A stretch of DNA of 64,000 bases from Pseudomonadota bacterium. GTDB lineage: Bacteria; Pseudomonadota; Alphaproteobacteria; Azospirillales; Azospirillaceae. The DNA lies in contig JAFAFA010000080.1 in assembly GCA_023423695.1 (NCBI GenBank), forward strand, positions 18,323 through 82,322. Reading direction: 5' to 3'. Within the stretch, counting starts at the first letter, position 1. Each line of letters starts with the position of its first letter. Position numbers and translations under genes: made by a program. A model generated the notes under the pieces. The model ran no database searches and was not told the origin of the DNA. It saw nothing but the letters and a program-made list of their open reading frames with translations. Of this stretch, positions 57,076 through 64,000 are shown one piece after another.

Positions 57076-57591
57076 TTTCGTTTCCTAGATGGAAATGAGG
57101 CGGAATTCCAACGGACGGGTGGGCATGCCCTGAGCCTTACGGCCCAGCCTCGCCGCCCGTGGAAGGATGCGCTTATACGCGCGGGGGCGGCGGGATGCAA
57201 GGAGGATGTGGCGAAAAGGCTGTCTGCTACGCAGCGGACACAAGGCTCCTCTTCGGTCGCCATTCCCGCGACGGTCAGGCAGCGCCTGTTTTGCCGGTTC
57301 CCCTGCCGCGAACACGCTCCCCATGCTAGGATTTCAGACCTGGGCGATGCGATGGAGAGCCAGATGGAACATCGGCGGCAAAGTGTTTCACGCTGTTCCA
57401 TCCCCCACCGCGTCGCCGGCGCGCCGCTTAACCGCACCCCATGGAACAGACACGCAAAACTGTTCCACGCTGTTCCATCCCTCGCCCTTCCCATTCCTCA
57501 CCCCCATCCGCCCTACGCCATTCGCCGCAGCGCCTTCCGCATCGCACGCCCCCGCTGGCGCATGGCCCCTGCCCGCGCTATCTTCCCGGCC
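57076..57591. other. 516-base region between rpmI and ubiE
   Basis: This divergent region must carry the rpmI promoter on the left and the ubiE promoter on the right. Several short frames are open but none has family-like sequence. The main structure is the TGTTCCA/TGGAACA cluster at 57365-57481. Confidence 0.55.
57365..57481. repeat. cluster of TGTTCCA/TGGAACA motifs
   Basis: The seven-base word TGTTCCA, or its complement, occurs at 57365-57371, 57394-57400, 57442-57448, 57461-57467 and 57471-57477. The sequence CACGCTGTTCCATCCC is present twice exactly (57389-57404 and 57466-57481). Pairs in opposite orientation could form stems or serve as operator sites. Confidence 0.7.
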
Positions 57592-58395
57592 ATGAGCGAC
57601 CGCACCCCCCCATCCTCCGCCGATCCGCAAAAGCCCGCGTCCGGTGCCGCCCCCTCCGGTGGCGAAGGCAACTGGTTCGGCTTCACCCCCGTCGATCCGT
57701 CCGCCAAGTCCGGGCTGGTCCGCGCCGTCTTCGACAGCGTGGCGACCAACTACGACCTGATGAACGATCTGATGTCGGGCGGCATCCATCGGCTGTGGAA
57801 GGACACGCTGATGGAGATGGTGGCGCCCAAGCCGGACATGACCCTGCTCGACGTGGCGGGCGGCACCGGTGACATCGCCTTCCGCTTCCTGAAGAAGGGC
57901 GGTGGGGCGGCGGTGGTCTGCGACATCACCGAGGCGATGGTCCGGGTCGGCCGCGACCGCGCCGTCGACCGCAACATCCTGTCCGGCGTGCAATGGACGG
58001 TCGGCGACGCGGAAAAGCTGCCCATCGCCTCGCGCTCGGTCGACGCCTACACCATCGCCTTCGGCCTGCGCAACGTCACCCGCATCGACGAGGCGATCAA
58101 GGAGGCCCACCGCGTCCTGAAGCCGGGCGGCAAGTTCTACTGCCTGGAATTCAGCCACGTCGTTCTGCCGGTGCTGCGCGAGCTGTACGACGTCTACTCC
58201 TTCCAGGTGCTGCCCTTCATGGGCCGCGTCGTGGCGAAGGACGAGGCGAGCTACCGCTATCTGGCCGAGAGCATCCGCCGCTTCCCGCAGCAGGCCGATC
58301 TGGCGAAACGGATCGAGGCCGCCGGTTTCGGCGCGGTGCGCGTGCGCAACCTGTCGGGCGGGATCGCCGCCATTCATTCCGGCTGGCGGATCTAA
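57592..58395 (+). CDS. ubiE: ubiquinone/menaquinone C-methyltransferase UbiE
   Basis: A 267-residue S-adenosylmethionine-dependent enzyme that methylates the quinone ring in ubiquinone synthesis. GLVRAVFDSVATNYDLMNDL starts the core; LLDVAGGTGDIAFRFLKKGG is the SAM-binding loop; GDAEKLPIASRSVDAYTIAF and GLRNVTRIDEAIKEAHRVLK are UbiE blocks; the end is NLSGGIAAIHSGWRI. The first 30 residues are a disordered Pro/Ser/Ala-rich extension. It begins the ubiE-ubiB operon. mutM, often divergent to ubiE in related genomes, is absent here. Confidence 0.96.
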   Translation: MSDRTPPSSADPQKPASGAAPSGGEGNWFGFTPVDPSAKSGLVRAVFDSVATNYDLMNDLMSGGIHRLWKDTLMEMVAPKPDMTLLDVAGGTGDIAFRFLKKGGGAAVVCDITEAMVRVGRDRAVDRNILSGVQWTVGDAEKLPIASRSVDAYTIAFGLRNVTRIDEAIKEAHRVLKPGGKFYCLEFSHVVLPVLRELYDVYSFQVLPFMGRVVAKDEASYRYLAESIRRFPQQADLAKRIEAAGFGAVRVRNLSGGIAAIHSGWRI

Positions 58396-58401
58396 GGCCC
58401 C

Positions 58402-59940
58402 GTGTTCCGCATCCTGCGCAACCTGATCCGGATGGCCGTGATCGGCCGGACGGTCGCCCGTCACGACGCCCTGCCCACCAGCCTGCTCGGCACCGCCCCC
58501 GGCCTGCTCTGGCTGTGGCGCCGGGTTGCCCGCAAGGGCGTGCCCGGCCGCGAGGGAGAGCGGCTGGCCCGTGCGCTGGCCGAACTCGGCCCCACCTACA
58601 TCAAGCTGGGCCAGTTGCTGTCCACCCGCTCCGATCTGGTCGGCGAGCGGATGGCGGTCGATTTGGCCGAGCTGCAGGACAAGCTGCCGCCCTTCCCCGC
58701 CCATCAGGCCCGCGCCATCATCGAGGCGGAGTTCGGCCAGCCCGTCCAGGCCCTGTTCCAGAGCTTCGACGACAAGCCGGTCGCCGCCGCCTCCATCGCC
58801 CAGGTGCATTTCGCCGTCACCGCCGACGGGCAGGAGGTCGCGGTCAAGGTGCTGCGTCCAGGGATCGAGCAGGCTTTCGAACGCGACATCGACCTGTTCT
58901 ACCGGCTGGCGAACCTTGCCGAATGGGTCCTGCCCAGGCTGAAGCGGCTGCGGCTGGTCGAAGTGGTCGACACCTTCGCCCGCACCTCGCGGCTGGAGAT
59001 GGACCTGCGGATGGAGGCGGCCGCCGCGTCGGAGCTGGCGTCGAACTTCAAGGACGACTCCACCTTCAACGTGCCGAACGTCGATTGGGAGCGCACCGGC
59101 GGCCGGGTGCTGACGCTGGAGCGCATCCGCGGCTTCAAGGTGGATGAGCCGGCCCGCATCTCCGCCGCCGGCTTCGACCGCGACGAGATCCTGGCGATGG
59201 CCTCGGCCAGCTTCTTCAACCAGGTGTTCCGCGACGGCTTTTTCCACGCCGACCTGCACCCCGGCAACCTGTTCATCAACGAACAGGGCACCATCACCGC
59301 CGTCGATTTCGGCATCATGGGCCGGCTGGATCGCGAGACACGCTATTACCTCGCCGACATGCTGATCGGCTTCCTGACCGGCGACTACCGCCGCGTGGCC
59401 GTCGTGCATTTCGAGGCCGGCTACGTCCCGCGCCACCAGTCGATCGAGATCTTCACCCAGGCCTGCCGCGCCATCGGCGAGCCGTTGCAGAACAAGCCGC
59501 TGGCCGACATCTCGGTCGGCCGGCTGCTGGCCCAGCTGTTCGCCGTCACCGAACAATTCGAGATGGAGACCCAGCCGCAGCTTCTGCTTCTGCAGAAAAG
59601 CATGCTGACGGCGGAGGGCGTCGGCCGTCTGCTGAACCCCAACATCAACATGTGGGAGCTGGCCCGGCCTCTGATCGAGGAATGGATGCGCGAGAACCGG
59701 GGGCCGGAGGCGCAGATCATCAACGATGCCGGCGCCATCCTGTCCACCGTCCGCCGCATCCCCGCCCTGGTCAGCGAGGCGGAGCGGGTGACCCGCGACA
59801 TCGCGGAGGGCGGCGTGCGCCTGCACCCGCAGACCGTCCGCCAGATGCTGAACGGCTGGGAAACCCGCCGCCGCTCGGACCGCGCCGCCCTGTGGGTGAT
59901 CGCGGCCCTGCTGGCGGTGATCGCCGTTCAAATGCTGTGA
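58402..59940 (+). CDS. ubiB: ubiquinone biosynthesis regulatory kinase-like protein UbiB
   Basis: A 512-residue member of the UbiB/ADCK atypical kinase family that supports ubiquinone assembly, with ATPase activity in homologues. LGPTYIKLGQLLSTRSDLVG and LQDKLPPFPAHQARAIIEAE precede the KxGQ-like signature; the A-rich loop is PVAAASIAQVHFAV, VAVKVLRPGIEQAFERDIDL carries the ATP lysine, and FFHADLHPGNLFI with AVDFGIMGRLDRETRYYL are the catalytic and metal motifs. A C-terminal helix (AALWVIAALLAVIAVQML) anchors it to the membrane. GTG 58402 follows ubiE by 6 bases. Confidence 0.95.
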   Translation: MFRILRNLIRMAVIGRTVARHDALPTSLLGTAPGLLWLWRRVARKGVPGREGERLARALAELGPTYIKLGQLLSTRSDLVGERMAVDLAELQDKLPPFPAHQARAIIEAEFGQPVQALFQSFDDKPVAAASIAQVHFAVTADGQEVAVKVLRPGIEQAFERDIDLFYRLANLAEWVLPRLKRLRLVEVVDTFARTSRLEMDLRMEAAAASELASNFKDDSTFNVPNVDWERTGGRVLTLERIRGFKVDEPARISAAGFDRDEILAMASASFFNQVFRDGFFHADLHPGNLFINEQGTITAVDFGIMGRLDRETRYYLADMLIGFLTGDYRRVAVVHFEAGYVPRHQSIEIFTQACRAIGEPLQNKPLADISVGRLLAQLFAVTEQFEMETQPQLLLLQKSMLTAEGVGRLLNPNINMWELARPLIEEWMRENRGPEAQIINDAGAILSTVRRIPALVSEAERVTRDIAEGGVRLHPQTVRQMLNGWETRRRSDRAALWVIAALLAVIAVQML

Positions 59941-59944
59941 TGTC

Positions 59945-59973
59945 GTCGAGCGTAAGCCCTGGCCTACGCTCGA
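59945..59973 (+). terminator. hairpin after ubiB
   Basis: TCGAGCGTA and TACGCTCGA form a perfect 9-bp stem around a 10-base loop, five bases after the ubiB stop. No T-run follows. It lies between convergent genes and may help to end both. Confidence 0.4.
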
Positions 59974-59983
59974 TAGGAGAAGG

Positions 59984-60910
59984 TCAGTAACCCCGGCTGC
60001 GGTCCACCAGATTGGGCAGCGGCCGGCCTTCGCGCAGGGCCTTCACCGCCGTCGCCACCTGCTCGGCGCAGAGCGACGGGTGGGTGACTCCGGCGACATG
60101 CGGGGTGACGCGGACCTTCGGATGGCGCCAGAGCGGATGGTCCGCCGGCAGCGGCTCCGTCGCGAAGACATCCAGGCTGGCGCCGCGCAGATGCCCGCTG
60201 TCCAGCGCGTCGAGCAGGTCCGACTCGACCAGATGCCCGCCGCGCGCGGCGTTGATGACCACCGCACCCTTGGGCAAGGCGGCGAACAGTGACGCATCCA
60301 TGATGCCACGGGTCTCGTCGGTCAGCGGCAGCAGGCAGATCAGCACATCGCACTGCGGCAGCATCGCCGCCAGCCCGTCGGGACCGGAGAAGCTCTCCAC
60401 CCCCTCGATGCTCTTGGGGCTGCGGCTCCAGCCCAACAGGCGGTAGTCCAAGGTCCGCAGCGTGCGGGCCGATGCCGCCCCGAGCTCGCCCATCCCCAGA
60501 AATCCGACCGCCACACCGGAGGCGGGGCGATGATCCAACTGCTCCCACCGCGCCTCGGCCTGGAAGGCGGCATACGCGTCCATCAGCCGGTGCCAGTACA
60601 ACACCTGGAAGACCACATAGCCGGCCATATCGAGGGTCAACCCGTCCGACACCATCCGCACCAGCGGAACGGCAGGCAGGGTCGGGTCCTCCAGGATCGG
60701 CTCCACCCCGGCGCCGAGCGACACGATCAGCTTCAGGTTGGGCAGGGTTGCCAACATGCCGGCCGGCGGCTTCCACACCACCGCCACCTCGATGTCAGCG
60801 ACATCGCCGGTCTCGGGCCAGACGCGCATCTCCAGGCCGGGAAGATGACGGGCGATTTCCCGGCGCCAATCCTCGGCGCTGTCGCTGGCGGAGCAGAACA
60901 GAAGCGTCAC
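59984..60910 (-). CDS. D-isomer-specific 2-hydroxyacid dehydrogenase (GhrA-like)
   Basis: A 308-residue NAD(P)-dependent dehydrogenase. The substrate-binding half starts VTLLFCSASDSAEDWRREIA and has LPNLKLIVSLGAGVEPILED; the nucleotide fold begins VAVGFLGMGELGAASARTLR near residue 140; ALPKGAVVINAARGGHLVES and RVTPHVAGVTHPSLCAEQVA include the catalytic arginine and histidine regions. Length and order fit glyoxylate/hydroxypyruvate reductase A. GTG 60910 is chosen because homologues start there and AGGGG lies upstream. It diverges from rluE with 79 bases between. Confidence 0.88.
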   Translation of the reverse strand: MTLLFCSASDSAEDWRREIARHLPGLEMRVWPETGDVADIEVAVVWKPPAGMLATLPNLKLIVSLGAGVEPILEDPTLPAVPLVRMVSDGLTLDMAGYVVFQVLYWHRLMDAYAAFQAEARWEQLDHRPASGVAVGFLGMGELGAASARTLRTLDYRLLGWSRSPKSIEGVESFSGPDGLAAMLPQCDVLICLLPLTDETRGIMDASLFAALPKGAVVINAARGGHLVESDLLDALDSGHLRGASLDVFATEPLPADHPLWRHPKVRVTPHVAGVTHPSLCAEQVATAVKALREGRPLPNLVDRSRGY

Positions 60911-60989
60911 GGCCAAACCCCTGCTATCTAGATCAATGTTGGGGTGCGAACGATAGCGCCTTTCCCGAACTCCGCAAGGAAGCAAGTCC

Positions 60990-61649
60990 GTGCCGCGCCT
61001 GATCCTGCTGAACAAGCCCTATGGGGTGCTGCCGCAATTCACCGACGATCAGGGCCGCCCGACCCTGGCGGAGCTGGTGCCGGTGAAGGGGGTCTATGCC
61101 GCCGGCCGGCTCGACCGCGACAGCGAGGGGCTGCTGGCCTTGAGCGACGACGGCCCGCTGATCGCCCGCATCGCCTCGCCGGCCAACAAGATGCCCAAAA
61201 CCTATTGGGTGCAGGTGGAGGGTGTGCCGACCGACGGGGCGCTGGAGGCGCTGCGCCGCGGCGTGACGCTGAAGGACGGCCCGACCCTGCCCGCCGAGGT
61301 GCGGCGGATGGATGAGCCTCAGCCGTTGTGGCCGCGCGATCCGCCGGTGCGCTACCGCGCCGCCATCCCCACCAGCTGGATTGCGCTCACAATCCGCGAG
61401 GGGCGCAACCGGCAGGTCCGCCGCATGACCGCGGCGGTCGGCTTCCCAACCCTGCGGCTGATCCGCTGGTCGATCGGCGACTGGACTCTGGACGGGCTGG
61501 CGCCGGGGCAGTGGCGGGAGGTCCCCCAACCGCCCGCGACTCCCTCGACCGGGACAAAGACCCCGACACCAGCCGGCAAGCGCGGCCCGGTCAAGCCGCG
61601 CCGAACAGCTGCTCCTCGCTCAGCGCCATCACGCTCGCGGAACCGTTGA
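60990..61649 (+). CDS. rluE: 23S rRNA pseudouridine synthase RluE-type
   Basis: A 219-residue RsuA-family synthase. LILLNKPYGVLPQFTDDQGR at residue 4 and VYAAGRLDRDSEGLLALSDD (catalytic aspartate) match the RluE group, which modifies a uridine of 23S rRNA in the peptidyl-transferase region; IREGRNRQVRRMTAAVGFPT and LRLIRWSIGDWTLDGLAPGQ confirm. It lacks the S4-like domain, as RluE does. GTG 60990 is preceded by AAGGA. About 40 extra C-terminal residues are basic and Pro-rich, and their last 19 codons overlap the end of the acyl-CoA dehydrogenase gene on the opposite strand. Confidence 0.92.
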   Translation: MPRLILLNKPYGVLPQFTDDQGRPTLAELVPVKGVYAAGRLDRDSEGLLALSDDGPLIARIASPANKMPKTYWVQVEGVPTDGALEALRRGVTLKDGPTLPAEVRRMDEPQPLWPRDPPVRYRAAIPTSWIALTIREGRNRQVRRMTAAVGFPTLRLIRWSIGDWTLDGLAPGQWREVPQPPATPSTGTKTPTPAGKRGPVKPRRTAAPRSAPSRSRNR

Positions 61650-63411
61650 CGACCGTCGCCCGCAGCGCCGCCGCCTTCGGCAGCACATGGGTGGCGTAGA
61701 AGCGGGCGGTCAGCGGCTTGGCCGACAGGAAGGCGGTGTCGGCATCGTCCTCCGCCAGCCGCTCCGCCGCCACCTTGGCGGCGCGGGCAAGCTGCCAGCC
61801 ACCGGCGACCACGCCCATCAGCTCCAGCAGTGTCACCGACGCGGCGGCCGGCAGGCGCGGATCCTGCCTCGCGACGCTCAGCACCCAGGCCACCGCCTGC
61901 TTGGCCTCGAGAACCGCAGCGGTCAGTTCGGCACCGGTGACGCGCAATGCTTCATGGGCATGGCCAGACAGCTCGCCGCCCAGCGCCGCGATCTCGTCCA
62001 GCAGCCCGTTGGCCGCCGTCCCACCGTCGCGCAGAATCTTGCGGTTGATCAGGTCGTTGGCCTGGATGGCAGTCGTGCCTTCATAGATCGTGGTGATGCG
62101 GGCGTCGCGCTGATGCTGGGCGGCGCCCGTCTCCTCGATGAAGCCCATGCCGCCATGGACCTGCACGCCATCCGACGCCAGCTGCTGGCCGGTCTCGGTG
62201 CACCAGCCCTTGGCGATGGGGGTCAGCAGATCGACCAGCAGGGCGGCCCGGCCGCGCGCCGCCTCGTCGGCATGGTGGTGCGCCACGTCCACCGCGGCGG
62301 CGGCGGTGTAGAGGATGCCGCGCATCGCCTCGATCCGCGCCTTCATGCCCATCAGCAGGCGGCGGACGTCGGGATGGTTGACGATGCCCTTCGACTGCCC
62401 CTCGGTCCAGCCCAGCGGCTTGCCCTGCACACGGTCGCGGGCATAGGCCAGCGCCTGCTGGTAGGCGCGCTCGGCAATCGACAGGCCCTGCATCGCCACC
62501 GCCAGCCGGGCGTGGTTCATCATGGTGAACATGTATTCCAGGCCGCGGTTCGGCTCGCCCACCAGGAAGCCGGTCGCCCCGCCCTCGTCGCCGAAGGACA
62601 GCACGGCGGTCGGGCTGCCATGGATGCCCAGCTTGTGCTCCAGCGACACGCATTTCATCTGGTTGCGGGCGCCCAGGCTGCCGTCGGCATTGACCAGGAA
62701 CTTCGGCACGACGAACAGGCTGATGCCCTTCACACCGGGAGGCGCATCGGGCAGGCGGGCCAGCACCAGATGGACGATGTTCTCCGTCAGGTCATGGTCG
62801 CCGTAGGTGATGAAGATCTTCTGGCCGCTGACGAGGTAATGGTCGCCGTTCGGCACCGCGCGCGACCGCGTGGCGGCAAGGTCGCTGCCCGCCTGCGGTT
62901 CGGTGATGTTCATGGTGCCGGTCCACTCGCCCGAGATCATCTTGGGCAGGTAGACGTCCTTCAGCGCCTCGGAGCCATAGAGCTGCACCGCGTTCACCGC
63001 CCCTTGCGTCAGCATCGGGCAGAGCGCGAAGGCCATGTTGGCGGAATGCCACATCTCCTGCACGGCGGTGTTCAGCAGGTTGGGCAACCCCATGCCGCCG
63101 CGCGCCGGATCGAAGGGCAGCCCGTTCCAGCCGCCCTCCACCAACGCCTGCCACGCAGGCCCCCAGCCCTCCGCCGTGCGGGCGATGCCGTCGGCGTCGA
63201 GCTTGGCGCCCTGGACGTCGCCGATGCGGTTCAGCGGAGCCAGGATGTTCTCGGCGATCTTCGCCGCCTCGTCCAGGATGCTGTCCACCATGTCGGGGCT
63301 GGCATCCTCGAAACCCGGCAGAGCCGCCACGTCGGCCATTCCGGCGAGGTGGTCGAGGACGAAGCGGATCTCTTTCAGCGGCGGGGTATAGGGGATCGCG
63401 GCGGCGGTCAT
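61591..63411 (-). CDS. acyl-CoA dehydrogenase (FAD-dependent, long form)
   Basis: A 606-residue flavoprotein, longer than standard 380-residue members because of a C-terminal extra domain. An N-terminal helical part (about 1-155) precedes EWTGTMNITEPQAGSDLAAT, the FAD/substrate strand; KLGIHGSPTAVLSFGDEGGA; the catalytic-base region QVHGGMGFIEETGAAQHQRD; and RDARITTIYEGTTAIQANDL that binds FAD. This form is common in alphaproteobacteria (FadE- or DmdC-like), oxidising acyl-CoA or methylthio-propionyl-CoA. Electrons go to the electron-transfer flavoprotein, and etfA lies 37 bases upstream on the same strand, a functional operon. The exact substrate is unknown. Confidence 0.93.
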   Translation of the reverse strand: MTAAAIPYTPPLKEIRFVLDHLAGMADVAALPGFEDASPDMVDSILDEAAKIAENILAPLNRIGDVQGAKLDADGIARTAEGWGPAWQALVEGGWNGLPFDPARGGMGLPNLLNTAVQEMWHSANMAFALCPMLTQGAVNAVQLYGSEALKDVYLPKMISGEWTGTMNITEPQAGSDLAATRSRAVPNGDHYLVSGQKIFITYGDHDLTENIVHLVLARLPDAPPGVKGISLFVVPKFLVNADGSLGARNQMKCVSLEHKLGIHGSPTAVLSFGDEGGATGFLVGEPNRGLEYMFTMMNHARLAVAMQGLSIAERAYQQALAYARDRVQGKPLGWTEGQSKGIVNHPDVRRLLMGMKARIEAMRGILYTAAAAVDVAHHHADEAARGRAALLVDLLTPIAKGWCTETGQQLASDGVQVHGGMGFIEETGAAQHQRDARITTIYEGTTAIQANDLINRKILRDGGTAANGLLDEIAALGGELSGHAHEALRVTGAELTAAVLEAKQAVAWVLSVARQDPRLPAAASVTLLELMGVVAGGWQLARAAKVAAERLAEDDADTAFLSAKPLTARFYATHVLPKAAALRATVVNGSASVMALSEEQLFGAA

Positions 63412-63448
63412 GGGGGACCTCTTGGGATAGCGGGGAAAATGAACGGTA

Positions 63449-64000
63449 TCAGACGGCCTGCTGCAGCTCCGGCAGAGCCTTGAACAGATCGGCGACGAGG
63501 CCGTAATCGGCGACCTGGAAGATGGGCGCCTCCTCGTCCTTGTTGATGGCGACGATCACCTTGCTGTCCTTCATCCCGGCCAGATGCTGGATCGCGCCCG
63601 AGATGCCGACGGCGACATAGAGGTCCGGCGCGACGATCTTGCCGGTCTGGCCGACCTGATAGTCGTTCGGCACGAAGCCGGCATCCACCGCGGCGCGGCT
63701 GGCGCCCACCGCCGCACCCAGCTTGTCGGCGATTGCCTCCAGCAGGTGGAAATTGTCGCCCGACTGCATGCCGCGCCCGCCGGAGATGACGATGCGGGCC
63801 GAGGTCAGTTCCGGCCGCTCCGACTTCGACAGCTCGGCCGAGACGAAGCGCGACAGCGCCGGGTCGGCGACGGCGGCGACGCTCTCCACCGGGGCGTTGT
63901 TGGTCGCGGCGGCGGCCTCGAAGGCGGTGGTGCGGACGGTGACGACCTTCACGGCGTCGGCCGACTGCACGGTGGCGATGGCGTTGCCGGCGTAGATCGG
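63449..64000 (-). CDS. etfA: electron transfer flavoprotein alpha subunit (5' end outside window)
   Basis: The frame is open through the right edge, so the first part is missing; about 183 residues are seen. PIYAGNAIATVQSADAVKVV at the edge, RPELTSARIVISGGRGMQSG, LGAAVGASRAAVDAGFVPND and YQVGQTGKIVAPDLYVAVGI with SGAIQHLAGMKDSKVIVAIN are the FAD-binding blocks of EtfA; ADYGLVADLFKALPEL ends the protein. EtfAB carries electrons from acyl-CoA and other dehydrogenases to the membrane quinone. The downstream acyl-CoA dehydrogenase starts 37 bases later, with AGAGG before its ATG. etfB should lie outside, to the right. Confidence 0.96.
   Translation of the reverse strand, partial: PIYAGNAIATVQSADAVKVVTVRTTAFEAAAATNNAPVESVAAVADPALSRFVSAELSKSERPELTSARIVISGGRGMQSGDNFHLLEAIADKLGAAVGASRAAVDAGFVPNDYQVGQTGKIVAPDLYVAVGISGAIQHLAGMKDSKVIVAINKDEEAPIFQVADYGLVADLFKALPELQQAV

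Noticed and set aside
57063..57494. Minus-strand frame of 143 codons upstream of rpmI, considered as mutM or infC remnant
   Set aside because: No MutM or IF3 motif is visible; it runs through the TGTTCCA cluster and ends inside rpmI.
57388..59931. Minus-strand open frame antisense to ubiE-ubiB
   Set aside because: Both plus-strand genes are clear; the antisense product lacks domains.

Overview
The window is a GC-rich (roughly two-thirds G+C), densely coding chromosomal segment from an alphaproteobacterium. The periplasmic nitrate reductase operon napEDABC, the glgC-glgA pair, the PAS_5-type proteins, the ligase-exonuclease pair and the overall codon style suggest Azospirillum or a close Rhodospirillales relative. 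That assignment is an inference from gene content; there is no rRNA or tRNA gene in the window to confirm it. I see no insertion sequence, prophage or CRISPR array. About 63 protein genes are supported, two of them cut by the window edges (an N-formylglutamate amidohydrolase at the left, etfA at the right).

Layout. 1-4.9 kb: end of the amidohydrolase gene, a 565-base non-coding stretch with a strong minus-strand terminator and TGC-rich palindromes, then otsA and glk, a ModE/LysR-like HTH protein and a YgjV-type membrane protein. 5-11.6 kb: YqaA/DedA protein, SpoU methyltransferase, a free-standing sigma-70 region 1.1 domain with a C-terminal membrane tail, msrA, a PAS_5 protein overlapping an FtsK-type translocase that has no membrane domain, and a DinB/flavoprotein pair. 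11.6-19.1 kb: 7TM sensor kinase and MgtC protein on the minus strand, then napEDABC behind an FNR/FixK-type box and ending at a clear terminator. 19.1-27.8 kb: palindromic intergenic repeats, a second PAS_5 protein, carB-greA, a hydrolase, chrA and an Lrp regulator. 27.9-34.6 kb: an ELM1-like protein with two tandem 2OG-Fe(II) oxygenases, the bacterial DNA-ligase/exonuclease pair, and psuG. 34.7-40.6 kb: an RTX secreted protein, a catalase-like protein, an IalB-like secreted protein, a pirin and amtB behind a sigma-54/NtrC-type promoter. 41-52.5 kb: glgC, glgA, lepA, a PRC-barrel protein with pentapeptide repeats, asparaginase, a LysR regulator overlapping a secreted SH3-like protein, and two response regulators. 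52.8-64 kb: rpmI-rplT and pheST on the minus strand, ubiE-ubiB, a hydroxyacid dehydrogenase, rluE, and an acyl-CoA dehydrogenase with etfA.

The themes that tie genes together are: storage and compatible carbohydrate (otsA, glk, glgC, glgA), nitrogen and anaerobic respiration (nap, amtB), translation (lepA, rplT, rpmI, pheST, rluE, SpoU methylase), ubiquinone synthesis and fatty-acid electron transfer (ubiEB, acyl-CoA dehydrogenase, etfA). The most unusual items are the tail-anchored sigma 1.1 domain protein, the PAS_5/soluble FtsK pair, the ELM1-dioxygenase group, the RTX protein with a degenerate zincin-like motif, and several non-coding structures (a candidate antisense-Shine-Dalgarno sRNA, a carB leader hairpin, and a TGTTCCA cluster before ubiE).
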